A stretch of 64,000 nt of DNA from Sphingomonas montanisoli (GCF_008274695.1 NZ_VTOU01000002.1:930001-994000), one strand, 5' to 3'; shown: positions 9,766-18,586, counted from the stretch's first letter. The notes: generated by a model not told the origin, from the letters alone. Made by a program: numbers and translations.

Positions 9766-9891
9766 TTCCTCCCCCGCCAGGGGGAGGTGGCGCCAAAGGC
9801 GACGGAGGGGGAGGACGGCGACTAACTAGCGTCTCGTGTCCTCCCCCTCCGTCAGCTTCGCTGACACCTCCCCCTGGCGGGGGAGGATTAG
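9766..9891. repeat. Intergenic inverted repeat, family A copy 2
   Basis: Same two-armed structure as the copy at 6645: cctcccccgccag..ggaggtggcgcc in the left arm and cctccccctccgtcag..ctggcggggga in the right arm. It separates the convergent TonB receptor and DUF2889 genes, where it could also act as a bidirectional terminator, although there is no T-run. Confidence 0.85.
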
Positions 9892-10601
9892 GTAAGAGGC
9901 CAGCGCCCTTCGCCGGAAAAATCCACATAGGTCCCGACATTCCGCCGCGAATGCGGCCGCACGTTGAACTGGAGCGTGTGGCAGCTCGCAATACTGCCGC
10001 TCGTCCCCGCGCGCTCGACCTTGTCGGTGTCGAAATTGCGCGCCTGGCCGATGTGGCAGGCACGGCGCAGCAGCATCGCGGCCTCGCGCGTGTCGGCATC
10101 CTCGTCGCCGATCGCCTTGGCGAGGCGCTGCACGCTCTGCCCGGTCCACGGCCCCGCGACGATCGTGTCGCCCTGAACCTGCCAAGCGAACATAGCCGCA
10201 CCGTCGCGCTCGATGCTCGCGTGGAGCAACCCGTCGATTTCCTCGATCTCGATTCGGTAGAGCCGCCGCAGCCCCGGCTCCAGCGCATGAGCCGCCGCGA
10301 GGTTCACGATGTCGAGCGTGTGGGTGCAGCTTCGGAACCGGTCGTCGGGATCGTCGAACGCGGCGGGGGAGACGAGCGGCGTCCCCGCCAGCCGTGCGGT
10401 CGCAATCGCGGCGCTGGGGCAGGTGTTGAAGGGCGTGCGAATATTGTCGCTCTCGACACTCTCGATCGTCGCGCCGTCATGGCGGATCGTGATCGCGAAG
10501 CTGTGCAGATCGTCTTCCAGCGCGGCGCGAGCGATACCCTGCTCGATCGAAAAGCTGACCGCGCGGCGATAGGGGCCGGGACGATGGAGGTAGAAGTCCA
10601 T
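9888..10601 (-). CDS. DUF2889 domain protein
   Basis: A 237-residue protein matching the DUF2889 pattern: an N-terminal segment with LEDDLHSFAITIRHDG, a central TCPSAA motif, and CTHTLDIVNLAAAHA. The molecular function of DUF2889 is unknown. Here it is divergent from two SnoaL-like genes, and the neighbourhood holds EthD and MFS genes, a grouping that suggests turnover of an aromatic or polyketide-like compound (inference only). The ATG at 10601 begins MDFYLHRPG; longer in-frame extensions would run into the divergent gene. Confidence 0.75.
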   Translation of the reverse strand: MDFYLHRPGPYRRAVSFSIEQGIARAALEDDLHSFAITIRHDGATIESVESDNIRTPFNTCPSAAIATARLAGTPLVSPAAFDDPDDRFRSCTHTLDIVNLAAAHALEPGLRRLYRIEIEEIDGLLHASIERDGAAMFAWQVQGDTIVAGPWTGQSVQRLAKAIGDEDADTREAAMLLRRACHIGQARNFDTDKVERAGTSGSIASCHTLQFNVRPHSRRNVGTYVDFSGEGRWPLT

Positions 10602-10648
10602 TCCAATCCAATGCCATTGAGTTAATGGAATTGCGAGAGGAGAGCGGG

Positions 10649-11170
10649 ATGGCGGACGAGCGGGCGATAGAGGAGCTGCTGGCGCGCGAGGCGATACGGC
10701 GGCAGCTGAGCAATTACGGGCGCGGCATGGACCGGATGGACAAGGATCTGGTCCGCGGCGTCTGGCATGCCGACGGCACGCTCGATTATGCACTGCCCGG
10801 CATCACCACGCCCGAGGCGCTGATCGATCATGCCTGGGCCTTCCACCACAAATGCAGCGTCCTGCTGCACCGGCTGATCCAGATCACGATCGACGTCGAC
10901 GTGGCGACGGGCCGCGCGGTCAGCGAAGCCTATTGCATCGCCAGCCTGTTCCGCGAACTCGAGCCGGACGCGAAGTATCGCGAGCATTTCTTCAACGCGC
11001 GCTACCTCGACAAGTGGTCGTATCGCGACGGGCGCTGGGCGGTCGATCATCGGCAGGCGATCGCCGATCTGGGCGGCAGCCGCGATATCGAGGCGCGCTT
11101 CCTGCCGCGTCAGGGGCGGCTCGACACCAGCGATCCTTCCTACGCTTTGTTCGCGAGTCTCGACGCATGA
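10649..11170 (+). CDS. SnoaL-like (NTF2-fold) protein 1
   Basis: A 173-residue NTF2-fold protein of the SnoaL-like type, small alpha+beta barrels that act as hydratases, dehydratases, isomerases or cyclases on hydrophobic substrates. Typical features are the N-terminal helix EELLAREAIRRQL, a GRGMDRMD loop, WHADGTLDY and the closing strands WAVDHRQAI. The ATG at 10649 has a GAGGAGAGCGGG ribosome-binding stretch. Its stop overlaps the start of a second SnoaL-like gene (ATGA), so the two are co-translated and may form a heteromer or act in sequence. Confidence 0.8.
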   Translation: MADERAIEELLAREAIRRQLSNYGRGMDRMDKDLVRGVWHADGTLDYALPGITTPEALIDHAWAFHHKCSVLLHRLIQITIDVDVATGRAVSEAYCIASLFRELEPDAKYREHFFNARYLDKWSYRDGRWAVDHRQAIADLGGSRDIEARFLPRQGRLDTSDPSYALFASLDA

Positions 11171-11607
11171 CGATGGACGAGGTCATCGCGCGCGAGTGCA
11201 TCCGCGACACGATCGCGCGCTACAACATGAACGGGGACAGGATGCGCACCGACGCCTTCCTGGCCTGCTTCACCGAGGATGCGGTCTATCAGTCGGACGT
11301 GTTCGACCTGCACGGGCGCGATGCGATCCGCGACTGGATGGCGGGCAATGCGGGGCCGAGCGACGGGCCGCGCGTCAAGTTTGTCCGCCACCACATCACC
11401 ACCTGCCTGATCGACATGGACGGGCCGGACGCGGCCGACGTCCGGACGTACTATCACGTCTATACCGACACCGGGCCGGACCACACCGGCTATTATGTCG
11501 ATCGCTTCGCGCGCGTCGGCAACCGCTGGCTGATCGCGCATCGCAAGGTGCGGACCGACTGGGCTCGGCCCGACAGCGTGTTCATCGCGAGCCATGCCGC
11601 CAAATGA
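11167..11607 (+). CDS. SnoaL-like (NTF2-fold) protein 2
   Basis: A 146-residue NTF2-fold protein, clearly related in layout to the preceding gene: N-terminal helix with ARECIRDTIARYNMNGDRM, then CFTEDAVYQSDVFDLHGRDAIRDWM, a His pair (RHHITT) and terminal strands WLIAHRKVRTDW. Family members bind small hydrophobic molecules and some catalyse aldol, dehydration or isomerisation steps. The start codon overlaps the upstream stop by four bases. An inverted repeat follows the gene. Confidence 0.8.
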   Translation: MTMDEVIARECIRDTIARYNMNGDRMRTDAFLACFTEDAVYQSDVFDLHGRDAIRDWMAGNAGPSDGPRVKFVRHHITTCLIDMDGPDAADVRTYYHVYTDTGPDHTGYYVDRFARVGNRWLIAHRKVRTDWARPDSVFIASHAAK

Positions 11608-11610
11608 TCC

Positions 11611-11699
11611 TCCCCCGCGAAGGCGGGGGCCCATCCGCTCTATTTTCTTGTGCCATCGCTTGCGGCGAGACTGGATAGGCCCCCGCCTTCGCGGGGGTG
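11611..11699. repeat. Intergenic paired hairpins (family D)
   Basis: Two perfect short palindromes, cccccgcgaaggcggggg and cccccgccttcgcggggg, stand as inverted copies about 50 bases apart, so the whole can fold as one long hairpin or two small ones. It sits between convergent genes. Confidence 0.8.
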
Positions 11700-11703
11700 A
11701 CGG

Positions 11704-12051
11704 TTAGGATAGGTCGCTGTCGCACTCCTCGACCGCGAAGACGCGCATCGTCGCGCGGTCGAGGAAGTGAGCCTCGTCGGCGGCGATGCGGGCGGCGACG
11801 TCGGGATTGGCAAGGTCGATCAGCGCGGCTTCGTGGCTCGCCTTGTCGTCGAACCACATCTCCATCATCACGTCGAAATCGACTTGGCCGGCCAGCGGCT
11901 CGGGAAAGCGGCGGACGTAGCGGCGCACGCGGCTGCGCAATGCGGGCATGATCGACAGAGCGAGCGGGGCGTGGACGCCCTCATAATGCGCGCGGAAGGC
12001 TTCGGGGGTGACGCTGGGCAGGCGGCGGATCAGGCAGACGATCTTGTACAT
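11704..12051 (-). CDS. EthD-family protein
   Basis: A 115-residue dimeric alpha/beta-barrel protein of the EthD family: N-terminal strand YKIVCLIRRLPSVT, the HYEGVHAPLA motif and a C-terminal AHFLD segment. EthD proteins accompany ether-degrading cytochromes P450 and polyketide-modifying enzymes and may bind or dehydrate aromatic intermediates. Its ATG overlaps by one base the stop of the MFS transporter (TAATG), so the two form an operon and the transporter probably carries the substrate or product. Confidence 0.8.
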   Translation of the reverse strand: MYKIVCLIRRLPSVTPEAFRAHYEGVHAPLALSIMPALRSRVRRYVRRFPEPLAGQVDFDVMMEMWFDDKASHEAALIDLANPDVAARIAADEAHFLDRATMRVFAVEECDSDLS

Positions 12052-13364
12052 TAAAGGATTTCGCTTTCCGCCGCCGCGCGCCGGGATGCGGGCAGGCCGA
12101 GGACGAGCAGCAGCATCGACGCGGGGACGAACAGGGCCGCGGTCGCCGCGATCGAGTGGCCGACCCTGTCGGGCGCGCCGAAGACGTAGTCGGTGAAGAA
12201 GGCGACCGTCATCGGGCCGATCGTCGTCGCCGTTACCGTCATCACCAGCATCACCAGCGCGATCGTGCGCCCGCGATAGCGCGCGGGGACGCTCATCTGC
12301 AGGTGGCCGACATAGGATGCGGTGAAGGGCATGACGAGGTGGAGGATACCGATCATCAGATAGGCCATCGCCGCGCTGCTCGCGAAGAGGATGCCGAGCG
12401 ACCCCGCCGCGACGACGATGAAGCCGCCGTAGATCAGGTAACGATAATGCGGATCGCGGACGCCCGCCTCCATCATCCGATCGATCAGCCAGCCGCCGAA
12501 CACATAGCCGACGACCCCGGTGACAAGCTGGATCATGCCCAGCGTGATCCCGATCTCCCCGGTCGGCAGGCCGAAGACACGCGACAGCAAGGCCGGCTCC
12601 CACGCCGCGAGGCCGTAGGCGAAGGCACCCCACAAGGCGACGGCCGACGAGAGCGTGCCGAGATAGGCGGTATGATCGCGCAGCCAGCGGCCATAGCCGG
12701 GGTCAGTCTCGGATGCTGCTTGGATCGCGGGCGCGTGACGGTGCGTCGCGGGAGCGAGGAAGATCAGGAAGGCGAGCGCGACGCCGACCGCGCCCGCGAT
12801 CAGGAAGACGAGCCGCCACGCGCTGACCGTGCCAATGACGGGCAGCACGATGTCGCCGGCCTGCTGCGACCAGATCACGATCATCCCGCCGACCGCGAGC
12901 GCGACCCCGGTGCCGATTGCGGCCCCCGTCGCCAGTACGCCGGTCGCCATATTGAGCCGGCGCGGCGGGAACAGATCGGGCAGCATCGAATAGGCGGCGG
13001 GCGACAGCGCCGCCTCGCCAATCCCCACGCCCATCCGCGCGACGAACATCTGGGTGAAGTTGCGCGCAAGGCCGCAGCCCAGCGTCGCGATCGACCAGCC
13101 GGTGACGCCCACATAGATGATCCAGCGCCGCGAATAGCGATCAACCGCCCAGCCCAGCGGGATACTGCACAGCCCGTAGAAGATCGCGAAGGCAAGGCCC
13201 TGGAGCAGGCTCAACTGGAAATCGTTGATCCCCAGCTCGGCCTTGATCGGATCGACCAGCAGCGAGATCACCTGTCGATCGAGGAAGGACACGATGTTCA
13301 GGAGGACGAGGATCGCGAGCGTGACATAGGCGCGTGGCGATACGCGATCGGGTGCTGCGGTCAT
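12051..13364 (-). CDS. MFS transporter, spinster-like
   Basis: A 437-residue major facilitator with about 12 hydrophobic segments. The motif FLDRQVISLLVDPIKAEL in the first helix region and GWAVDRYSRRWI in the loop after TM2 are typical of the spinster/anion-cation symporter group. These carry organic anions or aromatic acids across the inner membrane by proton symport; the cargo is unknown. It is translationally coupled to the EthD gene. A tRNA-like or regulatory element is not seen upstream, only an inverted repeat. Confidence 0.85.
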   Translation of the reverse strand: MTAAPDRVSPRAYVTLAILVLLNIVSFLDRQVISLLVDPIKAELGINDFQLSLLQGLAFAIFYGLCSIPLGWAVDRYSRRWIIYVGVTGWSIATLGCGLARNFTQMFVARMGVGIGEAALSPAAYSMLPDLFPPRRLNMATGVLATGAAIGTGVALAVGGMIVIWSQQAGDIVLPVIGTVSAWRLVFLIAGAVGVALAFLIFLAPATHRHAPAIQAASETDPGYGRWLRDHTAYLGTLSSAVALWGAFAYGLAAWEPALLSRVFGLPTGEIGITLGMIQLVTGVVGYVFGGWLIDRMMEAGVRDPHYRYLIYGGFIVVAAGSLGILFASSAAMAYLMIGILHLVMPFTASYVGHLQMSVPARYRGRTIALVMLVMTVTATTIGPMTVAFFTDYVFGAPDRVGHSIAATAALFVPASMLLLVLGLPASRRAAAESEIL

Positions 13365-13425
13365 GTTTTCGATCCCCTCTTCGGCCCATCTTTGCGGGTC
13401 TCAAAAGCAGGCTTCGCATCTTTTA

Positions 13426-13511
13426 ATCGTCATTGCGAGGAGCCGGAGGCGACGCGGCAATCCACTCCGACCTGCGGACTGGATTGCTTCGCTACGCTCG
13501 CAATGACGAGG
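13426..13511. repeat. Intergenic inverted repeat, family B copy 1
   Basis: Arms cgtcattgcgaggagccg and cgctcgcaatgacgagg are inverted around caatccactccg..cggactggattg, giving a nested palindrome. Related copies lie at 18710-18802 and 26010-26121. Confidence 0.85.
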
Positions 13512-13542
13512 TGGGGAGGCGAGGTCGCTTTCCCCGACGTCC

Positions 13543-13932
13543 TCACATCGGGAAGTCGAAATAGGCGCCCAGCTTGTTGCCGTCGGGGTCGCGCAGATAG
13601 GCGCCCATCTTGCCGCCGGTCTGGGGCTTGGGTTCGGGCTGGCCTTCGCAGGTGCCGCCATTGGCAAGGCCCGCGGCGTGCCAGGCGGCGACGGATTCGG
13701 GACTGGGCGCTTCGAACAGGATCGTGCCGCCATTGGCGAACGACGTCGGCTCGCCATTCGCGGCTTTGCCGAGGATCAGGACGGGGCTGTCCTCGCCACG
13801 ATACATGAGGATCGGATAGCCGGCCGGCGCGCTGTTCGCGGGGCCGCCGATCGCGGCGAAGGTGGCGTCGTAAAAGGCGCGGCTCTTGTCGATGTCGGCA
13901 CAGCCCAGACGAAAGCTCTTGATCATTCGCAT
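13543..13932 (-). CDS. VOC-family (glyoxalase/bleomycin-resistance fold) protein
   Basis: A 129-residue vicinal-oxygen-chelate protein: IKSFRLGCADIDKSRAFYD at the start, the central AWHAAGLANGG helix, and the ending YLRDPDGNKLGAYFD with the usual DPDGN turn. Family members bind a metal and act as dioxygenases, isomerases or resistance proteins; the present one cannot be assigned. The ATG at 13932 is preceded by GAGAGGG with good spacing; a second ATG two codons later is possible. Confidence 0.85.
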   Translation of the reverse strand: MRMIKSFRLGCADIDKSRAFYDATFAAIGGPANSAPAGYPILMYRGEDSPVLILGKAANGEPTSFANGGTILFEAPSPESVAAWHAAGLANGGTCEGQPEPKPQTGGKMGAYLRDPDGNKLGAYFDFPM

Positions 13933-14011
13933 ATTCGAATCCCTCTCCCGCATATCGATGTGGTTTGCGCGTTGTGGCGGGAGGCGGCGGATAAGGGAAG
14001 ATGTTGCCTTT

Positions 14012-14138
14012 TATCCTCCCCCGCCAAGGGGAGGTGGCAGCGTAGCTGACGGAGGGGGAGGACACGATGATCCTGAGTTGGCCGCCGTCCTCCCCCTCCG
14101 TCGCCTTTGGCGCCACCTCCCCCTGGCGGGGGAGGATT
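14012..14138. repeat. Intergenic inverted repeat, family A copy 3
   Basis: Third copy of the cctcccccgcc..ggaggtggc element, lying between divergent genes. The arms are almost perfect; the left arm has lost two bases of the internal G-run. Confidence 0.85.
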
Positions 14139-14171
14139 GTGAGATGCGAGACTGCGTGACATCGTGCCCAC

Positions 14172-15425
14172 ATGATCTTCTCCCGTCGCTCCCTCCTCCG
14201 TTCCGCAGCTTTTGGCGCGTCGATGGTCGCGCTGCCGTCGATCGTGCGCGCGGCCGAGCCCGATCTGTCGGCGCTGCAAAGCCTGACCACCGGTGTGAAA
14301 CCGATCGGCATGGAGGAGCGGCTCGCGCGCGTCGCCAAGGCGCAGGGGCTGATGCGCAAGGCGGGGATCGGCGCGGTGCTGATCGAAGCGGGATCGAGCC
14401 TCGATTATTTTACCGGGGTGAAGTGGTGGCGCAGCGAGCGGCTGACCGCCGCAGTCCTGCCGGTCGAAGGACCGGTGCTGATCGTCACCCCTTTCTTCGA
14501 GCGCCCCTCGGTCGAACAGACCTTGGCGATTCCAGCCGATGTGCGCGTGTGGCAGGAGGATGAGGATCCGCTGAAGCTGATCGCGGGCTTCCTGGCCGAG
14601 CGCAAGCTGACCGGGCAGCCGATCGGGATCGAGGAGACGGTGCGCTTCTTCGCGTTCGACGGGATCCGGCGGGTCTTGCCCGACGCGACGATCGTTTCGG
14701 CCAATCCGGTCGTGCGCGGATGCCGGATGATCAAGACGCCGGCCGAGATCGCGTTGATGCAGACGGCGACCGACGTGACGATCGCCGCTTATCGCTGGAT
14801 CCAGCCGCGCGTCGAAAAGGGGATGACCGAGCGTCAGATCGCCGCGCTGATGGACGCCGCGACCGCAAAGCTGGGCGGGCATTCGGACGGCGGGCTGGTG
14901 CTGGTGGGGGAGGGCGCGGCCTATCCGCACGGCAGCATCAAGCCGCAGGTCGTGGCCGACGGGCAGATCGTGCTGATGGACTGCGGCTGCTCGGTCGAAG
15001 GCTATCAGTCGGATGTCTCGCGCACCTGGGTGTTCGGATCGGCGAGCGCGGAGCAGCGCAAGGTGTGGGATCAGGTGGCGGAGGGGCAGCGGATCGCCTT
15101 TGCGGCCGCGAAGCTGGGCGCGCCGGCGGGTTCGGTGGATGACGCGGTGCGCGGCTATTATGAGAAGCTGGGCTACGGCCCGCGCTACGCATTGCCGGGC
15201 CTGTCGCATCGGACCGGGCACGGCATCGGGATGGACGGGCACGAGCCGGTCAACCTCGTCCACGGCGAGACGACGCCTTTGGCGCCGGGGATGTGCTTTT
15301 CGAACGAGCCGGGGCTTTACCGTCCGGGATCGTTCGGGGTGCGGCTGGAGGATTGCTTCCACATGACCGATAGCGGGCCGAAATGGTTTTCCGAGCCGCC
15401 GAGGAATATTGAGGCGCCGGTTTAA
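14172..15425 (+). CDS. M24-family aminopeptidase (Xaa-Pro-like), Tat-exported
   Basis: A 417-residue pita-bread-fold metallopeptidase. It begins with a twin-arginine signal (SRRSLLRSAAFGAS) cleaved near VRAAE, so it should act outside the cytoplasm, which is unusual for aminopeptidase P relatives. Metal ligands can be followed in order: the aspartates in MDCGCSVEGYQSDVSR, the histidine in HRTGHGIGMDGHE, the glutamate in NEPGLY and the glutamate in RLEDC. Its N-terminal creatinase-like domain covers about residues 45-180. It probably removes N-terminal residues before proline or cleaves a similar amide. Confidence 0.85.
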   Translation: MIFSRRSLLRSAAFGASMVALPSIVRAAEPDLSALQSLTTGVKPIGMEERLARVAKAQGLMRKAGIGAVLIEAGSSLDYFTGVKWWRSERLTAAVLPVEGPVLIVTPFFERPSVEQTLAIPADVRVWQEDEDPLKLIAGFLAERKLTGQPIGIEETVRFFAFDGIRRVLPDATIVSANPVVRGCRMIKTPAEIALMQTATDVTIAAYRWIQPRVEKGMTERQIAALMDAATAKLGGHSDGGLVLVGEGAAYPHGSIKPQVVADGQIVLMDCGCSVEGYQSDVSRTWVFGSASAEQRKVWDQVAEGQRIAFAAAKLGAPAGSVDDAVRGYYEKLGYGPRYALPGLSHRTGHGIGMDGHEPVNLVHGETTPLAPGMCFSNEPGLYRPGSFGVRLEDCFHMTDSGPKWFSEPPRNIEAPV

Positions 15426-15434
15426 TCTTCTCCC

Positions 15435-15452
15435 TCTCCCGCAAGCGGGAGA
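15435..15452. repeat. Short inverted repeat after the M24 gene
   Basis: The palindrome tctcccgcaagcgggaga lies 10 bases after the stop of the peptidase gene. It could serve as a weak transcription terminator, but no T-run follows. Confidence 0.55.
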
Positions 15453-15536
15453 AGGCCAAGAAGCTGAAACCCCCGCTAGGCGGATAGCAAGCCTCTCTCT
15501 TTTGACAAAGTCGATGGCGCGCGTAAGGCAGCGCGC

Positions 15537-16976
15537 ATGACTACCAAGCCCCGCACCCTGTACGAGAAGATCTGGGACGCCCATGTCGTCGAACGTCGCG
15601 ACGACGGCACCTGCCTGATCTACATCGACCGCCACCTGGTCCACGAAGTCACGAGCCCGCAGGCGTTCGAGGCGCTTCGTATCGCAGGACGCAAGGTGCG
15701 CCGGCCCGATCTCACCCTCGCGGTGCCCGATCACAACCTGCCGACCACGCCGCGCCTCGATGCGCAGGGCAAGCGCATTCCGATCGCCGATCCGGAATCG
15801 GCGCAGCAGCTTGCCGCGCTCGAGGTCAACGCGCCCGAATTCGGCATCCGTTACATCCCCGACACCGCGCCCGAACAGGGCATCGTCCACGTCGTGGGCC
15901 CCGAACAGGGCTTCTCGCTGCCCGGCACGACGATCGTGTGCGGCGACAGCCACACCGCCGCGCATGGCGGTATGGGCGCGCTGGCCTTCGGCATCGGCAC
16001 GTCGGAGGTCGAACATGTGCTGGCGACCCAGACGCTGCAGTTGAAGGAATCGAAGACGATGGAGGTCCGCGTTGAAGGGGCGCTGGGTCTCGGCGTCGGC
16101 CCCAAGGACGTGATCCTGCACATCATCGGCAAGATCGGCGCGTCGGGTGGCACCGGCTATGTCATCGAATATACCGGAAACGTCTTCCGCGAGATGTCGG
16201 TCGAAGGGCGCCTGACCGTGTCCAACATGTCGATCGAGGGTGGCGCGCGCGCCGGCCTGATCGCGCCCGACGACACAACCTTTGAATATCTCGCCGGCCG
16301 TCCGATGTCGCCGAAGGGCGCCGAGTGGGACAAGGCGGTCGCGTGGTGGCGCAGCCTCGTGACCGATGCGGGCGCGACCTATGACAAGGTCGTCGTGATC
16401 GACGCGGCCGATATCGCGCCGTGCCTCACCTGGGGCACCAGCCCCGAGGACGTGGTGCCGATCACCGGCGTGGTGCCCGACCCCGCGAGCTTCGCCGATC
16501 CTTCCAAGCAGGTCGCGGCGCAGAAGTCGCTCGACTATATGGGGCTGATCCCCGGCACGCCGATGCGCGAGGTTCCGGTCGAGAACATCTTTATCGGCAG
16601 CTGCACCAACAGCCGGATCGAGGATCTGCGCCAAGCCGCCGAAATCGCCAGGGGGCGCCACATCGCGCCGAACGTCAAGCAGGCGCTGATCGTCCCCGGA
16701 TCGGGTCTGGTGAAGCGGCAGGCGGAGGCCGAAGGGCTCGACCGCATCTTCCTCGACGCCGGTTTCGAATGGCGCGAGCCGGGCTGTTCGGCATGTCTGG
16801 CGATGAACCCGGACAAGGTGCCCGCGGGCGAACGCTGCGCATCGACGTCGAACCGCAACTTCGTCGGCCGGCAAGGGCCGGGTGCGCGCACCCACCTGGT
16901 CAGTCCCGCCATGGCGGCTGCTGCGGCGGTGACGGGCAAGCTGACCGATGTTCGCGACCTGATGGAGGCCAAGTGA
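15537..16976 (+). CDS. leuC: 3-isopropylmalate dehydratase, large subunit
   Basis: A 479-residue aconitase-superfamily protein that, with LeuD, converts 2-isopropylmalate to 3-isopropylmalate in leucine synthesis. The [4Fe-4S] ligands are in [11 protein letters not shown] and in [37 protein letters not shown] is the characteristic N-terminal block. The start is supported by GTAAGG eight bases upstream. TTGACA occurs at 15502-15507, but a good -10 box is lacking, so no promoter is claimed. Its stop overlaps the leuD start by one base (TGATG). Confidence 0.96.
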   Translation: MTTKPRTLYEKIWDAHVVERRDDGTCLIYIDRHLVHEVTSPQAFEALRIAGRKVRRPDLTLAVPDHNLPTTPRLDAQGKRIPIADPESAQQLAALEVNAPEFGIRYIPDTAPEQGIVHVVGPEQGFSLPGTTIVCGDSHTAAHGGMGALAFGIGTSEVEHVLATQTLQLKESKTMEVRVEGALGLGVGPKDVILHIIGKIGASGGTGYVIEYTGNVFREMSVEGRLTVSNMSIEGGARAGLIAPDDTTFEYLAGRPMSPKGAEWDKAVAWWRSLVTDAGATYDKVVVIDAADIAPCLTWGTSPEDVVPITGVVPDPASFADPSKQVAAQKSLDYMGLIPGTPMREVPVENIFIGSCTNSRIEDLRQAAEIARGRHIAPNVKQALIVPGSGLVKRQAEAEGLDRIFLDAGFEWREPGCSACLAMNPDKVPAGERCASTSNRNFVGRQGPGARTHLVSPAMAAAAAVTGKLTDVRDLMEAK

Positions 16977-17554
16977 TGGAACCCGTTCGCGAGGTCGAAG
17001 GGCGCGCTTATCCGCTGGCGCTGAAGAATGTCGACACCGACGTCATCATCCCTGCACCCTATCTGAAGACGATCACCCGCAAGGGGCTGGGCAAGGGCGC
17101 GTTCGAATCGCTGCGCGCGCAGCCGGGCAACGTGTTCGACGATCCCGAATATGCCGGCGCGCCGATCATCATCGCGGGCGACAATTTCGGCTGCGGATCG
17201 AGCCGCGAACACGCCGCCTGGGCGCTGGTCGACATGGGCGTGACGGCGGTAATCGCGCCGTCCTTCTCCGACATCTTCTCGGGCAATGCCTTCAAAAACG
17301 GGATCGTGACGGTCGTGCTGCCGCAAGAGGCGATCGACCGGCTGGTCGAGGTTGCCAAGACCGATCCGATCACGATCGACCTGGAGCATCAGACCGTGAC
17401 GACCCCGTTCCAGGATCGTTACACCTTCGAAATCGATCCGTTCCGCAAGCAATGTCTGGTCGAAGGGCTGGATGAAGTGGGCCTGACGATCGCGCGGGAA
17501 ACGGCGATCGCGGCTTTCGAAGGCAAGATGGCGGCGGAGCGGCCTTGGCTTTGA
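16976..17554 (+). CDS. leuD: 3-isopropylmalate dehydratase, small subunit
   Basis: A 192-residue swivel-domain subunit of the LeuCD enzyme. Family blocks are [30 protein letters not shown] and IAPSFSDIF. It completes the active site of LeuC, with the conserved Ser-Arg of the SSREHA segment contacting substrate. The ATG shares its first base with the leuC stop, so the two are co-translated. leuB and leuA are not in the window. Confidence 0.96.
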   Translation: MEPVREVEGRAYPLALKNVDTDVIIPAPYLKTITRKGLGKGAFESLRAQPGNVFDDPEYAGAPIIIAGDNFGCGSSREHAAWALVDMGVTAVIAPSFSDIFSGNAFKNGIVTVVLPQEAIDRLVEVAKTDPITIDLEHQTVTTPFQDRYTFEIDPFRKQCLVEGLDEVGLTIARETAIAAFEGKMAAERPWL

Positions 17555-17603
17555 CGTCCGGGCGCCCTATCTGCCGACTCGATAAGTTGGACCAGGGGTA
17601 AGC

Positions 17604-17927
17604 ATGACGACCTTCGACGATCGCGAAAAGGCCTTCGAGAACAAGTTCGCGCACGATCAGGACATGGCGTTTCGCGTTACCGCGCGCCGCAACCGCCTGG
17701 TCGGCCAGTGGGCCGCGCAGCTGATGGGCCTGACCCCGGCCGAAACCGATGCCTATGCCAAGGCGGTCGTCCAGGCCGATTTCGAGGAAGCCGGCGACGA
17801 GGACGTTATCCGCAAGCTGCTGGGTGACATCACCTCGGCGGGTGTCGAGGTCGATGATGCCAAGATCCGTGCGGCGCTCGACGCCAAGATGATCGAGGCG
17901 CGTCGCCAACTGATGGAAGGCAAGTAA
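17604..17927 (+). CDS. F1-ATPase inhibitor subunit zeta (DUF1476)
   Basis: A 107-residue, largely helical, charged protein matching the alphaproteobacterial DUF1476 family (FDDREKAFENKFAHDQDMAFRVTARRNRLVGQWAA). In Paracoccus denitrificans this protein is the zeta subunit, whose N-terminus blocks rotation of the F1 motor in the hydrolytic direction. The N-terminal inhibitory segment is intact. The location in a leuD-zeta-bolA-grxD run is away from atp genes, as is usual for this family. Confidence 0.88.
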   Translation: MTTFDDREKAFENKFAHDQDMAFRVTARRNRLVGQWAAQLMGLTPAETDAYAKAVVQADFEEAGDEDVIRKLLGDITSAGVEVDDAKIRAALDAKMIEARRQLMEGK

Positions 17928-17932
17928 ACGTC

Positions 17933-18166
17933 ATGCCGATGGCGGCCGATGAGATCGAGACACTGATCAAGGCCGGGATTCCCGACGCGATCGTCGAGAT
18001 CACCGACCTGGCGGGCGATGGCGACCATTATTCGGCGCGGGTGGTGAGCGAGAGCTTTCGCGGCCAGACGCGGGTGAAACAGCAGCAGCGCGTGTATGAA
18101 GCGCTGGGCGGCCGGATGGGCGGGGTGCTTCACGCGCTCCAGCTCAAGACGGCCGTTCCCGAGTAG
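17933..18166 (+). CDS. BolA-family protein
   Basis: A 77-residue BolA/YrbA-like protein (VVSESFRGQTRVKQQQRVYEALGG) with the conserved terminal His in GVLHALQL. BolA proteins partner with monothiol glutaredoxins to bind a shared [2Fe-2S] cluster used in iron sensing and cluster delivery. The monothiol glutaredoxin gene follows immediately, which supports that pairing. It starts five bases after the zeta stop; an ATG two codons downstream is a possible alternative. Confidence 0.88.
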   Translation: MPMAADEIETLIKAGIPDAIVEITDLAGDGDHYSARVVSESFRGQTRVKQQQRVYEALGGRMGGVLHALQLKTAVPE

Positions 18167-18176
18167 GAGCAAGACG

Positions 18177-18506
18177 ATGAGCGATGATACCCAGGCCCGC
18201 ATTGCATCGGCCGTGAACGCGGCGGACGTGCTGTTGTTCATGAAAGGCACGCCGCTCTTCCCCCAATGCGGCTTTTCGAGCCGCGCTATCGCGATCCTCG
18301 ATCGGCTCGGTGTCGAATATGCGACGCTTGATGTCCTGCAGGACGCCGGGATCCGCGCCGGCATCAAGGAATATTCGGACTGGCCCACCATCCCGCAGCT
18401 TTACGTGAAGGGTGAATTCGTCGGCGGATCGGACATCATGATGGAGATGTACGAGACAGGCGAGCTAGCCGACCTGATGGAAGAAAAGGGCATCGCGGCG
18501 AGCTGA
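18177..18506 (+). CDS. grxD: Monothiol glutaredoxin Grx4
   Basis: A 109-residue monothiol glutaredoxin with the active site CGFS (FPQCGFSSRAI), the WPTIPQLYVKGEFVGGSDI glutathione-binding block and the KGTP loop. It assembles a glutathione-ligated [2Fe-2S] cluster as a homodimer or with BolA and distributes it to targets. The upstream AGGAGC ribosome-binding site lies next to the bolA stop. A clear intrinsic terminator ends the unit. Confidence 0.93.
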   Translation: MSDDTQARIASAVNAADVLLFMKGTPLFPQCGFSSRAIAILDRLGVEYATLDVLQDAGIRAGIKEYSDWPTIPQLYVKGEFVGGSDIMMEMYETGELADLMEEKGIAAS

Positions 18507-18533
18507 AGCTTCGCGGCGACGATCGAGACAGGG

Positions 18534-18560
18534 GCCGGGCGGAAACGTCCGGCCTTTTTG
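18534..18560 (+). terminator. Intrinsic terminator after grxD
   Basis: A GC-rich hairpin, ggccgg...ccggcc with an 8-bp stem and a small ggaaac loop, is followed directly by TTTTT. It ends the leuC-grxD direction of transcription. Confidence 0.85.
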
Positions 18561-18586
18561 GTGATGGGGGTGTTCCCACACGCGCT

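Noticed and set aside
15502-15530. Sigma-70 promoter before leuC (TTGACA)
   Set aside because: No acceptable -10 box at proper spacing; a transcript would start almost at the ATG.
13923-16895. 990-codon antisense frame over the M24 and leuC genes
   Set aside because: The opposite frames contain complete catalytic motifs; this one has none.
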